DNA from: Trichinella spiralis
Lineage: Eukaryota > Nematoda > Enoplea > Trichinellida > Trichinellidae
NCBI GenBank assembly: GCA_000181795.3
Contig: CM012955.1
Span: 7,588,450 to 7,652,449, forward strand
Direction: 5' to 3'
DNA: 64,000 nt
Part shown: positions 48,501-61,480 of the stretch, one piece after another
Layout of the letters: every line of letters begins with the position of its first letter
Numbering within the stretch: position 1 is the stretch's first letter
Made by a program: the position numbers and the translations under genes
Notes under the pieces: generated by a model
Seen by the model: only the letters and a program-made list of their open reading frames with translations
Databases searched by the model: none
What the model was told of the DNA's origin: nothing

Positions 48501-50363
48501 TAAATTGCATGTGGTGAATTTTTCTTTCTTTCTTTCTTGCTTTTTTTTTGAAATGGAATTTTCATCTTGATCGTAGAATATGTTTTAATACTGATGATTG
48601 TGTCATGTGTTTTGAAATTTTTTCTTTTTCATTTTTATGCGATAGAATGGCAAAAAAAGTATAATGGAAGAAGTGGTTCGTCGATTGTTGTTCATGCAAA
48701 TTCATAGTTTCGTATATATGAAATGTGTATATAGAGAATAATTTTTTTTTAGTCTCTTGTTATTTTTAAATTGAATTTTTTCATTCGTCCACAAATTGGA
48801 TGTAAATTCAGTTGTGAGTGGTTGATTTTTTTTCTTTCTTTTGAATTTTGATTGAAAATTCAGTTTTACAGACAAGGGGTGATTTGGGAATGATTTGATA
48901 CGCAGAAAAGTACAACATGCAATGCATACATTGTGAATTAAATGTAAACACGAGATGTATGCATGTATGTACATTTCTCTCTCTCTCTCTCTCTCTTTCT
49001 CTTTCTCTGCCTCAGTCAGTCAGTCTGTCTGTCTAAGTCTCTCTCTCTCTGTTCGTGTGTATGTATTTGCGATTAAATTCATTTTTACTAAATGGGCTTT
49101 GTGCTGATCGATCGTTCAAAATGCAATGACAAAGCTTTCGGCTTGAACTGAGAGCCAAACTGCAAATTGGCAAGCCTCCTTTTTGTGTCACGGTCGCTGT
49201 GCGGAAATTTAAAAATCAATTTCCCACCGGTCCGGTCAACTGACTTTCATATTTTTCTTGGTAATGAGAATGTGCCGTTTGTCAGCAACTGATATATCCA
49301 TTTGCCCAGCTTGTTAATTATATCAAGCTGGTTGGCATTTTTTTTACAATTGATTTCATGTTCTTTATTTATAAAATATTACAGTTTATTTTTTATTTTA
49401 TTTGTAATATCTTCAACCAAGAGGCAAGTCAATGGTAGAATGTGATTATTGTTTAAGTCTTTTTTTCATTTTTCGCTTGTTTATCAGCTTCTACTACATC
49501 TTGGATGTGGTGTTTTTCACTGCTTACTTGGAACAACAATAACAACAACAACAACAACAACAACAATAGCACAGAGGCAATGTTCGATTTGAGCAATACG
49601 TTCTGCATGTGTGTTGTGTGATTGGGCCGATTGGAAAATTTTCCTTCAGTGCAATGAAATCCAATTGACCAGCAAAATTGAAGGGACACGAAATACGAGA
49701 TGCCGCCGGCAATTACGAACATGTGCAGCAGTATGGCATTTGCATGACTGCCGCGGCTGGCCACAGACACTATTACTTATTGCACGACATGTTTTCAGTT
49801 TATAGGTGACTGAATTTGTTGGCGCATTTTTATGGACAATTGATCATCACTTTTGGAGGAAAAAATCGACCAAAAATCCAACCGCATCTTCTTCTGTTCG
49901 CGTATTCATTTTCCATTCATCATGTTCAGTTGTTATTCATGCATTCTTTGCAAATTTGCACCTCATCTCTCCCATTTTTCCCTTTTCTATTCACTTTCAA
50001 AGTACGCTTTATAATTTTGGCTGTGTATTTTTTGTATTATTATTTTGTGATATTTATTTATTTATTTATTTATTCACCACATGATGTACACACACACATA
50101 TATATATATATAGCCATTCATCTCGATTCATCTATAAAAATATGGATTTTGACAAGTCGAATCGTTTCTTTTCCACTGGAAACGATCATTTTCATTTCAG
50201 CTTTCTTCCCACGTTGTTGTCGTAAATGTAACAGACAGTAAGTAGCATTTGGCATTTTTCCAAAAAAATGACCATGTCCCACATATACATTTCTGAAACC
50301 ATTCTACAACGCTGTTCAAGTTGATTCGTTTTCATTTGTTTGCGTTAATTTGTATACACATCG

Positions 50364-50391
50364 CATCACATCACATCACATCACATCACAT
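50364..50391. repeat. (CATCA)n pentanucleotide repeat
   Basis: About five and a half tandem units in the intergenic region. Confidence 0.85.
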
Positions 50392-53300
50392 CGTAGCAAA
50401 AATACACGCTGCATCAGGTAACTAACTGAACTGAGCTAGCTCGTTCGTGTCGATGGCAACTGTTAGCTTTTCAAATGCCATGCATACAAGCAAAAGAAAG
50501 AACAAGCACAGTTGAATTTTATTGTTTTCCTTTTTTTTCTACCTTTCATTTGCAGTAGGAACAATCTATTTTCTTTCTGCAATGTGCAAACGACATTTCT
50601 GAAAAGTCACTTTTGTTAGGCAAAAGCAAGGAAAAACCAAACCATCGTTGGCTATTTTGACGTTTCGGCAATGATGTCAAAATGTTCATATTTCTTTAGA
50701 TTTATTTTCATGTGCGTGGCTTTAAACTGTTTTCTTTCTGTCACGAACCGATTCGTCGTTGTCGTCGTTTGCGTACAAAACGATCAATATTTGTCGCGCA
50801 AATTTATTAATCAACTTGACAATCATTTTTCAAATACTGTATTAATGGTGGTGGTTATGATCAAGTTCAAGTTCGTGACCGACATTTTGAAAATTGTTGT
50901 CGTGGAATTTTGTGTTGTTGGTTTTTTTTCGTTTTGTACAACATTATTATTATTATTATTTTGTTGTTGTTGTAAAATATTTTTCACTGTTGTTGTGAAA
51001 ATGGCCTAACAATTATGCGTTGGACGACAACTTGAGACAAGAATCCAAGTGGTGATGTTGTTTGTTGCAGCTTGCCGGCGACCGGTTGGTTTGATTCGAT
51101 TTTAATCAAACGCCGCAAGCTCGGTCTCAGGCATTGGTGTCGTCAGCTGTCGAAGTGAAAAGTTGGAAATGTTCAAACGGCAACTGCTTCTACTAGATGC
51201 TGCTGTAAGGTGACTCTGCTCAAATAGAGAATAATAATTGGACGGATATTATTATTATTATTATTAATTTCCATTTGATTCGATTGGTTTGATTACACAG
51301 CGTGTAATGTTTGTTGCTATTTCTTTTTCAAATATTGTTTTGTAATGAGTGATAAGTTGAAAATGTTTCTTTTTTATTTCTATTCGACAGTACAGTACAG
51401 TACAGTACAGTATGATTTTTTCCATGGATGCTTTATTTTGTGTGTGCGTGGGTGTGTGTGTGTGTGTGTAATCTTGCTCGTAGTCCGGTTTTTCTTACCT
51501 ATGAATGTGATTTGAACTTCTTTTACTGCAGCAGCAGTTGTTGTTGTTGTTTGTATGAGCAATGGTTTTGATTCGAAAAATATTATTTCACTTTTTTAAA
51601 TATTTTTGGGAAAACAAAAAGTAGACTTGCATGTTTTAAACAAATGTGTATGTTGGTGTTGGTGTAAGTCAGATGGGAGATAAAAGCAGCTTGAAAAATG
51701 GTGAAAAAAAGTGTTTCAGTAGAATTTTTCCAGTTCAACTGACTAACTGGGACTGATCTGATCGTCGACCGACGGACACGAAGAAAGAATAATAATAAAA
51801 TATTTATGCGTGCTATGCTTTGATGGAAATTTTCAATGGTCCATTTCCAGCGACGTGAGCCAAGGTCGACGTGCAAAGAGAGAGAGTGATTTTGTTCGCT
51901 TGATTGTAATTGTTCAAAGAGTCTCCTTTGCTTACCTTGGCTACCTTTTATATATGCGGGCATTTATTTTCCACCGTCGAGCTTGTTGCGTGATTATTAT
52001 TCACTTGACCGTGGTGTGGTCAGTTAGTGGTCGAGGTCAACGGTCAGCCGTAGGCTTGTGTCCATTGTTCATAGGCACAGAAATTGTCGAAGAAAATAAT
52101 TTTTCCTCTATTCCGTTGCAAACAAGTGGAAATATTTTTTTTCTTTAGAAAAAAACAATTGCAAATAATAATTTGCATGGAACTAATTCGTCGTACCGTC
52201 GTTGTACAGGAAGTGCGTTCAATTCTTTTTTTTTTGATTTTACACTTTTGACAGGAAAATAGTATTTTTTTTTCATCTACCCAGACGGAAATTCACTTTT
52301 CCACCGTATTGTATGAAATTTTTTCTTCAAATCTACCATTTTCACTGATTTATTCATTGTTTGGTGTGGTATCGTTGTGTGGGATGTTGAATTTGTTTTT
52401 TTTTTCATCTTCAACTGGTTAGTATTGGATTGAATTTAGAAGAAGGAAAAAAAAATTTGAATAGACGCACGGCGTTCAATTGCACTGTTTGCAAAAAGTT
52501 CTGCCGCTTCAGCGAGACGGTGCTGATGTTTGCTTTAGCCGTCTGCAGTTGCCACTTGCACACTGGGCCCGTCTGACAACCGAGACGACAATTCTATTGT
52601 CCAAGAAGTGGATCGAAAACAAACATTAGCACATTTTGTTCTTTATTTTCTAATTTGCATGCAAACAACAATTTTTTTTCTGTACAATAATGACAAGTGT
52701 GAAATTTGGAATTGACACGTTCAATTTGCCAGCATTTTTGCGTTGCGTATATTTCGGTTTAAGATGGGGAAGAATGGCTTTGTTTGGCAGATTTTGGTGT
52801 TTTTTTTTCTTTCATTTTCTTTGTCTGTTCAATGCTCAGGTACTTTTTTGTTGAATGTGTACAGACCAATTTTGAAATTGATCCTCACACTTTCAAACTG
52901 TTGTTGTTATTTTACACGTTCATGCTAATTTCCATATATTTGACAACCGTTTAATTTATTCTTCTTTTTTCAATTATACATTACTCTCTCTCTTTCTCTC
53001 ATCACAAATTATCTTTTATTTATATTCAAAAATTTTGTATTATTTTTAAATTTAACTTCTTTTGAAAATAAGATATTTTCCATCATTTTCTACTGTGGCG
53101 GCGACCGCTCTACTGCTGCTGCTGCTGCTGCTGCTGCTGTTTTTGATATTGATTGTAAAATTGAATCGAACAGAATTATTAATAAGTGCTAGTAGATCCG
53201 CTTGTTTACTTTGCAATCGAACACTTCTTCATTTACTTTGCACATATAACGCAAATATACATATATAGCTATATTTAACGCACGTTCTTGTAAATAGTAA

Positions 53301-55385
53301 TAATCACATGCACGCGTGATCTGTTTGAAAGCAGATTATTCATTCGAACGAAAATGTTGTTTCTCTTGACACCTTTTCTTTCATTTGGTAAGTATTTAAT
53401 TTTAATTTTTCTTTTCTTTCTCCTGCTTGTTTACATGGAACAGGATTCAATTATCATTTTTATTGGTTTTTACTTTGGATGGATGGAATTACAGTTTCCA
53501 TTTTACCATTGTTACGCTTTTGAATTATTTCCATTCTGTTAAATGTTGATTGTTTTATAGAAAATTATAATAAATGCAGGTGCATGTAGTTGTCAAATAA
53601 TGATAATTTGTACAGGGAGGGGGGGGGGGGAGAGAATTAATTTTTCATCGTTTCAACGAACGTTTCGGTCGGTTCAGCTCGCCATCACCTGGAATTAATT
53701 GAACGGTGCAATTATAACTTGCACAACATGCTTAAATCATTGTAACATTTGCGACTTTCGAGGTTCCAATTGCTCGCTTACTTGCTGCGGTGGAGGGAAT
53801 TGATTGTCTTCAACATTTACTTGGTCACGTTGAATGGGCATATAAAATTCGACTATTTCGTTTTTTTTTTATTTCAAATTTATTATTTTTTTTAATCATT
53901 CATCAGTGTAGGTTGTGGTTTTGTATTAGCATGTTCTATGCCAATGTTTTTTTTTTTCGAAAACGCTTCTCATATATATATATATATTATATGTACAAAT
54001 TTTGTCGTTGTTGCTTTTGCTCTACGTCCTGAACTTGAAAGTGAAAAGCATGGACGAATGGGCAATTGAATTTTTCCCCGAATCGGCTAACAAGATTATC
54101 CAACTTCGCCTCTCTCAATCTCTCTTTCTTTCCATGTTTAACATGCTTAATTTGCCACATTTCCAACGCACCACTGACGCCAACTTTGCTGTGCCATTTT
54201 TCCACTTAAGTGTCGCAATTAATTGACAATGAACAATTTTCCCCTTTTGCTGGCCGTTGGTCATCCATCTATTTCGTTTGGTCAAAATTTTTCATCGATT
54301 AATTCGATTGTGTCAAATTTTCCTCACCAACCAACCATTATTTCTTTCCATAATAATAATAATAATAATATTGTTCATTATTTATTTATTTATTATTGTG
54401 CATTCTGCCGCTGGTTGATACGTTTTGACAGTTGAATTTCACTTTTGTAAAATTTCTCTTCCTCATATCAATTTTCAGAATATTCGTTTGTTTTTTTTAA
54501 AAAGAAGAAAAAAGAGAAAAAAAACATTTGTTTTTTATTTCTACTCAAATGATCGACTGAAGAATGATCTGGTCACGGCCTGATTTGATCGACTCCCTGA
54601 CCTGGGTCTGCGCGTGCTTGAGTATACATGTATATATATATATATGCTTGATAGCCGTATGAACGGTTACTTATTACTATTATTGTTATTAGCATCATAT
54701 TGTTTGTGGGCTAGAGGTTCGAATAACGGATATAGGTAGTGGACCGAGTATGGACGGACGCCAGTCGACATGGCGCCATTTGGCCCCGCTTGTCATGGCC
54801 ACTATTGTGGCGCCTGTCGACTTGCTGGTGCGCACCAACTGGCGTCGCTTTTTGACATTCGCCGTTGCTGTTGTCTTGGTTCTCATGTTTTTGCTTTATC
54901 TCATTTTATTCCTTCTGTTTCTATTCTTTCTGATTTTTCCTACACCAATGCCGCGTTTTATTGCAGCTGACAAAGCAAAAGAAACTGAAAGTTGGAAGAG
55001 AAAGGCCGAGAACGAGAGCGAGAGATATGCATAGATATATATATATATATATATATATAGCACGCGTTCATCATCATTAACATCCCGGCCAAAACGCCAA
55101 CTCACCACGCACATTCGCTCCAGCTTGCCACACTTCTCTTATCCACCAGTGTTTTGTTTGGGCTTTTTTTAACCCCCATTTTGCAAATTTGCGCGATTTT
55201 TATTCAAAATCAATCTCGCGTCATTTGTTGCTGTTCATTGGTCAATCAGTGTGGATATATATATATATGTTTTTTTTCTCTCCCCCTTCTACTTCATTAA
55301 AATGCTATTCTTCTTCTATTCAGGTAAGCAACGTTGTTGAGATCGACATGGATGAACGGAAAATTGCTGAAGCCGGGATAGTCGG

Positions 55386-58300
55386 ATGAGCTTGGTTTTT
55401 TATCTTATGCTGATCGTCGGCTTGGTCGCCACCGACCCCGATGGTAAGTTTGCTCATTTTTTTCATTTGTTTCTTTTTTATTTTTTCAAATATATAATTG
55501 AAAAAAATTATAATCCATTGTTGTTGTTCTTGTTGTTGTGGCTAGTGAAATTGAAGTTCAATTCTTCTTATTCTGATTCGACATTACAAAAATTATTTTT
55601 CCTCTTGTTCCTGGTCATCATGCGTTGATTCTGTATTATTTTGCTTTGTGAAATTCACTTCAACTTAATAGAAAAGCCTAATAATCAAAAATTTTATTTG
55701 TCATTAATTTTTTCTCTCGTCTGCACCTGTGCACATGTGTGTTTGTGTGCGTGTGTGTGCTTCAATCAATTGAACATAAAACCGTATTATCCAATTGACT
55801 CCTATTCATCAGAACACAATAGACCTAGAGCAGACCATTTCCATTGTTCCACGATAACGGTCTTTCTGTTTCTTTCTTTTTTTATTATCGCTTCTGTCCA
55901 TATTATACGACAATTCTATTCTTCTTTCAAATGCCGCCAAGTTATCCAAATTCACTGTCGATAATCTATCTGATGATATCCATTTGCCATTTTTTGCTTC
56001 CACTCACAAATTATCCACATTGAACATCAGCTGCGGTGACAGCAGATGCTCAATATTTATTTTCTTTTTTTTCACAACGAAAAATGTTCAATTGAATTTC
56101 GTTTCAGCAAAAAGGAAAAATGAAAGAAAAAATAATCTTAATTTTTTTCTAAAAATTAGCTTTTCAAAAAAAGCTTCATCCAGTTTGTTTTCCATTTAGC
56201 ATGTGTTGCTTGCAAATCTGGGACGAATCATTTCCATTCGATCGATCTCTTGTTTTTTTTCTTCTTCTTCTTCAACTTATCCGTTGTTTCAAACCAACAA
56301 AAATGCAACTCACTCTTTCTCTGGACAAAAACATCTTGTCCAACTCAGATTAGATTGATTATTGTCGATTTTTTCCTTTTTCGTGCTGTGTAGAATTTGT
56401 TGATTTATTATTATGCTAATTTTATTTTAATTTTCAGGTGACGACGAATTATTTCAAACCAAACCACAAGATTCGGTTGTACTGTTGAATTCGAAAATTG
56501 GTTTCATCTGCCAAGTGAAATCGTCCGACCAATTGGTGAAAATCGAATGGCTTCGCAACGGTAGTTCCATGCATCCGGCCAGGTGAGTTGATTCGTATCT
56601 GCATGCATCTATTCACTGTATGCTTTACGAAACCAGAAAACAAATTGCCTTTCCTCCCTTCCGCCTTCCGCCCATTTCCTCTATTATTCGATTCAGGTAT
56701 ATGGTCGAAGCGGTTGACGATACTACGAGCGCTTTGCTGATCGAGCCGGTCCGTGAACGGGACAACAACACCGAAATTGGCTGCGCACTGTTGGACGCGG
56801 ACGACGGTCAACTGTTGGCCAAGGCTACCGCCCGTTTGGGCGTGGTCGACATGCGACGTTTGGCGCCAGGGTTCCCCAAAGTGGTCGAAGGGCCCAAGTT
56901 GAGAACGGTCGAAAAGGGCGGCTCGGCAACGCTCACTTGTCGAGTGGTCGGCGATCCGAAGCCGTCGATTCTCTGGCTCAAGAACGCGCTGCCGGTGAAC
57001 ATGACCAACCGTCGTTATTCCATCTCCACTCTAGGTAATCCAGGTAAATAATTCCCCTCTAAATCCAACAAATCCGTGCTCGGCAATCTGTGTTTGTGTT
57101 GTGTTGTGTTGTGTTGTGTTGTTTTTTGTTTTCTCATTGCGCAGGATATTTTTTTTTGTTTGTTTGTTTATTTATTGTTCCAATTAAACAAAGATTATCC
57201 AATTGAAAATACATTAAACTAATTTTTTACAGCTGATATATTTATTTTTTCTTTTTCTTCTTCCTTGGATAATTAATTCATTTTTCCAGCATTACACTAA
57301 ACAACCGATTGCTGAGTTGCGAAGTTGTTGTGGTGCTACAGGGGATGATACCGAAATTATTTTTTATTCTTTATTAAATTTTACATTTCAATTAATCGAA
57401 AGAAGAGGTATTCTTTCTTTTTCCTCTCACAACTATCAAAAAATTTCTTCTTCTTCTTCTTCTTCTTCTTTGCCCGTTTGGTGTATTTGGTTCGTTGTTG
57501 TCGTGATGTGATTAATGTTGATGGAAAGTTAATTATTAAAATTTACTTTATGGGTAGAATTTTTTCAGGCTCACTGGTTATACAAAATGCTGACGAAAGT
57601 GACGAAGGTCGTTACGAGTGTGTCGCTCGAAATCATAACGGCGTCACCCATTCCCAGTCTGCTCATCTGTACGTCAAGGGTCAGTAGGAACATATTATTA
57701 TTATTAATTATCAATTATTGTTGTTTGTTGGATGTTGTGGAGACGAATGTGGAATTGGTTTCGAAAATTTATAGTTCGGGTATTTCCACCGTTTTTTTCC
57801 CGTCGACCGGAAAGCCGTTATCAAGTGATGCCGGGTGGCAGTGTCAATTTGTCCTGCGTGGCTGTGGGCCACCCGATGCCCAGGGTGTTCTGGAGGCGTG
57901 GCTCTGGCGAAGATTTGGAAGACGCGTTCAAAGCACCATACGGTCGCAACGTGCTCACGCTTACCGCCGTCGACAAGACCGAAAATTACAGTTGCGTCGC
58001 ATTTTCCAGTCTCGGCAATATCGAATCATCAACCACGGTCGAAGTGAAAGGTAAGAAAAGCGGGGGTGGGGTGGGGGTTGTTTATTTGTTTGTTTGTTTT
58101 CTTGAATATTGTTGTCGTTTTTAGCACTTGCTTATCCGCCCTCTAATCTCAGGGTGTTGAAGCAGAATTCCAACAGCGTCGAGCTGGCTTGGGATCCTGT
58201 CATCGCTGCCCCGGACAACAACATTGTTCTCTATTATTTGATCGAATATCGTCCGAAGTAAATTCTTTCTTTCTTTCTTTCTTTATTTACTGATTTTTTT

Positions 58301-61300
58301 TCAAATTAAACATCAACCTTGAAATACAGGTACGCTGATATGTCGGACTTTTTCACACTGAAAGTGGTCAATCAGACTGAAACTAACGTGACCAATTTGC
58401 AACCGTACACCCAGTATGAATTTCACGTTCGTTCAGTGACGGCCGTTGGCCACAGTAGACCTTCTCGACCGGTCGAAACTACCACACACGAAGCTCGTAA
58501 GTGCACGCTTTTTTACAATTAATAGTAATTTCAAGGCGAAAAAAGCCCAATTCAATCAGTAATACAATTGGGCTATTTTTTTTTCAAAAAAAACACGTGC
58601 ATATATTCATTCGCATTACAAGAGATTTCTTCTGTCCCTGATTACTCAATACTCGATTATTACTCATCGTTTTTCATGGGCTATTATTCTTGTTATTGTT
58701 ATTTTATTTATTATCATGATTCGAATCCATCGGAATGGACATCGATCTTCAAGGATAATTGCCAATGGGGTTTTTTGAATTGTCCAAAATTTAACACGAC
58801 AATATTTATTTTGTTGTACTTGAAAATCATTTATTTTTCAATTTTATGACAGTATGATTGCCGCTTTTTTTTCAAACATTTTCTATTTGTTCGTTTGTTT
58901 TTGTTTTTGATGACAGATGAACACCAGAATAGTTAATTTTTTTTGTTATGATAACATTTTGTGTATAAGTTTGGAAGAAAATGAAGAAGATCAATTTGTA
59001 TTTTTACACAATTTGCATACGTAGGAATTTTTCTGCGCTGTTGATTGAATGGGGTGAGTTTGGACAATTAGTGTCAGGTTTGTTTGCTTTAGCTCCGCAA
59101 GGCCCGCCGAAAAATGTGCACAGTCGTGCGGTGTCGGTGAGTTCGATCATGGTCCAGTGGGAACCGCCGGAAAAGCCGAACGGCTTCATCGTCGCCTACA
59201 TGGTCTATTACACTTCGCAGCCTACTGAACCGTTTTCCGTCTGGTCAACGAAAGAGGTCGGCAACGAACGTCTGACCACGGTCGGCGATTTGCAGCCGAA
59301 CGTCGTCTACACTGTTCGAGTGCAGGCGCGCAATTCTGCCGGTTTCGGACCAGTGTCCGAACCGGTGTCGGTGGTCACTCAACCGGGAAGTGAGTGGGGA
59401 ATTTATTGTTTGATTTTTCAATTTGAAAATATTTTTCCATCTTCAGTTCCTGGTCAGCCGCAGAATGTCAAAGCGTCCGCCATTGGAGCGAGGAGAATTC
59501 TGCTCACTTGGGAATCGCCGTTGTTTTCGAGCGATATCACCGGCTACGTGTTGCGTTACAACAGCACGTCGACTGACCACGTTGAAGAGGAGGTGGGCGG
59601 TTCGAAAACCGAACGGGTTGTTGAAAATTTGACTCCAAATACGGATTATTCGTTCCAAGTGTACGCCAAATCACAACGTGGCAAAGGTCTGTTCAGCAGG
59701 GCCGTGAGTCAGCGTACCAATCCGTCCGGTAAATTGTGCCCATATTTATTTCATCGTTGATCCTTTTTTTTCCATTGTCGTATGTTTGGTTCAGTTCCAT
59801 CCGGCGCCCCGGAAAGTGTTGTCGTCGAAGCTTTGAGCTCCAGACAGCTGCGTGTAATTTGGGAACCGCCGTTGAAATCCCAACAGAACGGTCTGATCAC
59901 CGGTTATCGTATCAATTGGGAACCGTTGATCAACGCTGACGACGATGCTGACGATGAAGACGGTGACGATGACGACGATTCTGCCGTTGGAACTGTGGAA
60001 CATTCGGCCGACAAGCAGCGCAGCGTAGTCATAGACAAACTGATGCCTTATACGGACTATCAAATTACGGTAGCCGCGAGAACGGTCAAAGGATACGGAC
60101 CACCGTCAGAACCGGCCATTGCCCGCACTCACGACGATGGTAATTTATCCATTTATATTTCGAATATTTGTAAAATTTTTAATATTCCTCTTTTTTTTTG
60201 TTTTTTTTCTATTCTAGTTCCCGGTGCGCCGTTGAATTTGAAAGTCACTCCGTTGAATGCTTCATCAGCGCATGTCGCATGGCAGGAGCCGATCAACAAG
60301 AACGGTATTTTGGTCGGCTATTCGGTGCATATTGAAGAACTCGATCATCTGGGCTTACCGTTGCAGAGCGGACGGATGTTTCCAGCGCAGAGGGTGGCCA
60401 GTGATAAGGTGATAGATAATAATCGATCAACGGGTGGTTTTAATTTTAATCGACTTGTTTGCAGAACGAAACTGTTGTTTATGATTTAATACCGAATACG
60501 AATTATTCATTTCGACTGAACGCCTACAATCGCAAAGGTGACGGATTGTTCACAAAAGCGTTGGTGGTCAGCATGCCGTCATTGCGTAAGAAATTTTCCA
60601 TTACATATGCATATGGAAAAAGAGAAATTTCATTTTTTCCATACAAAATTCAGCTCCCAGTGAACCACGTGATTTGAGTGTGGAATTGATTCAACGTGAG
60701 ATGCCGGTGAAATTGTTGTTGAAGTGGAATGAGCCTGAGAAAACTTACGCCAAGCCGGTGCTGCGCTATCGAATCCGTTATGCCACGTTGGACAATTTTA
60801 ATCATACTGTCGAAACCCAGTTCACCAATTTGACGTCGTTCATTTTGCAAAATCTCAGTAAATACAAACAGTTTGTTTTTGTTTTCGATTGTTGTAATTT
60901 TTATTAAAATTTCTAGAAAATGGTCGCAGTTATGAGTTTGCCGTTGCAGCTGAAAATGAGCAAGGTTTTGGATTGTCTAAGAAATTGGTTGTCACTACAC
61001 CTACTGCAGGTAAATTAATTTGATAAATTCATGCATACGTATAAGTGGAAAATATATATATATATCTTTATATTGAACAAAAATTATTATTTATTGTTTT
61101 TCGTTTCTTTCAGCTCCGAGTGGTGCACCGTACGACGTTCGGTATGAAATTGATCCTTCCGCCAAACGATTACAGTTCAGTTGGGAACCTCCATTATTGG
61201 ACGAACGTAATGGTGAAATTACTGGATACGAAACCCGTTTGTCAATACCATCTAGGAATGACATTGTCAGAGAGGTATATATTGTGATGGGTGCATTTGC

Positions 61301-61480
61301 ACCAGTTACACGAACTTGAGCGTAACTACTACTATACGAATACGATTCAGATTCACGAATCGACGGTTAGTTTCCTGATGGGCGAAGTTGGTGTACGTTA
61401 TGGTTTTGCCGTTCGAGCGAAAAACAGTCGCGGTTATGGTCCATGGAGTGAACCGGTGACAGTGGAAACACAGTCTGACT
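55386..61480 (+). CDS. ptp-3: LAR-type receptor protein tyrosine phosphatase, extracellular part (gene runs off the window)
   Basis: Cell-surface receptor for axon guidance and synapse assembly (vertebrate PTPRF/PTPRD/PTPRS, fly Lar, worm PTP-3). Exons: 55386-55443, 56438-56582, 56697-57043, 57569-57679, 57775-58050, 58125-58257, 58330-58496, 59093-59389, 59447-59728, 59795-60139, 60218-60408, 60465-60585, 60654-60857, 60917-61009, 61114-61274, 61306-61480; about 1035 codons, in phase throughout. Signal peptide MSLVFYLMLIVGLVATDPD. Three Ig domains (paired Cys in FICQVK/IGCALL, TLTCRVV/YECVAR, LSCVAVG/YSCVAF), with the LAR signature VMPGGSVNLSCVAVG in Ig3. Seven FN3 domains begin near 58125, 59093, 59447, 59795, 60218, 60654 and 61114. 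Membrane segment and phosphatase domains are not in the window. The third exon has a second usable donor at 57034, which would drop three residues. Oddities: no basic loop in Ig1 and an acidic insert in FN3-4. Confidence 0.93.
57096..57122. repeat. (GTGTT)n pentanucleotide repeat in a LAR intron
   Basis: About five tandem units in the 57044-57568 intron. Confidence 0.85.

Larger units (their letters stand above)
44975..55385. other. Long intergenic stretch without a defensible gene
   Basis: About 10 kb of AT-rich, repeat-rich DNA. Simple repeats include AAC near 49531-49567, CATCA near 50364-50391, ACAGT near 51387-51413 and CTG near 53113-53139. Exon-like pieces without family match: 45407-45534 (listed), 52470-52575 (CTVCKKFCRFSETVLMFAL) and a GC-richer block at 54750-54860 that opens MDGRQSTWRHLAPLVMATI and continues into a hydrophobic frame. 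The last kilobase should contain the 5' untranslated exons and promoter of the LAR-type gene: an acceptor TATTCAG at 55317-55323 precedes its start codon. Confidence 0.5.

Noticed and set aside
49453-49770. Minus-strand frame with Leu or Cys run
   Set aside because: The run comes from an AAC repeat and the rest has no family features.
54714-54728. GGTTCGAAT resembling a tRNA B box
   Set aside because: No A box, anticodon stem or acceptor stem pairing could be drawn around it.
39982-55385. Functional cluster of membrane-remodelling genes (ATP9, CHMP2B, ICA1)
   Set aside because: TAT-5 and ESCRT are linked functionally in worms, but the genes here are separated, on different strands and interspersed with unrelated genes; coincidence is the simpler explanation.
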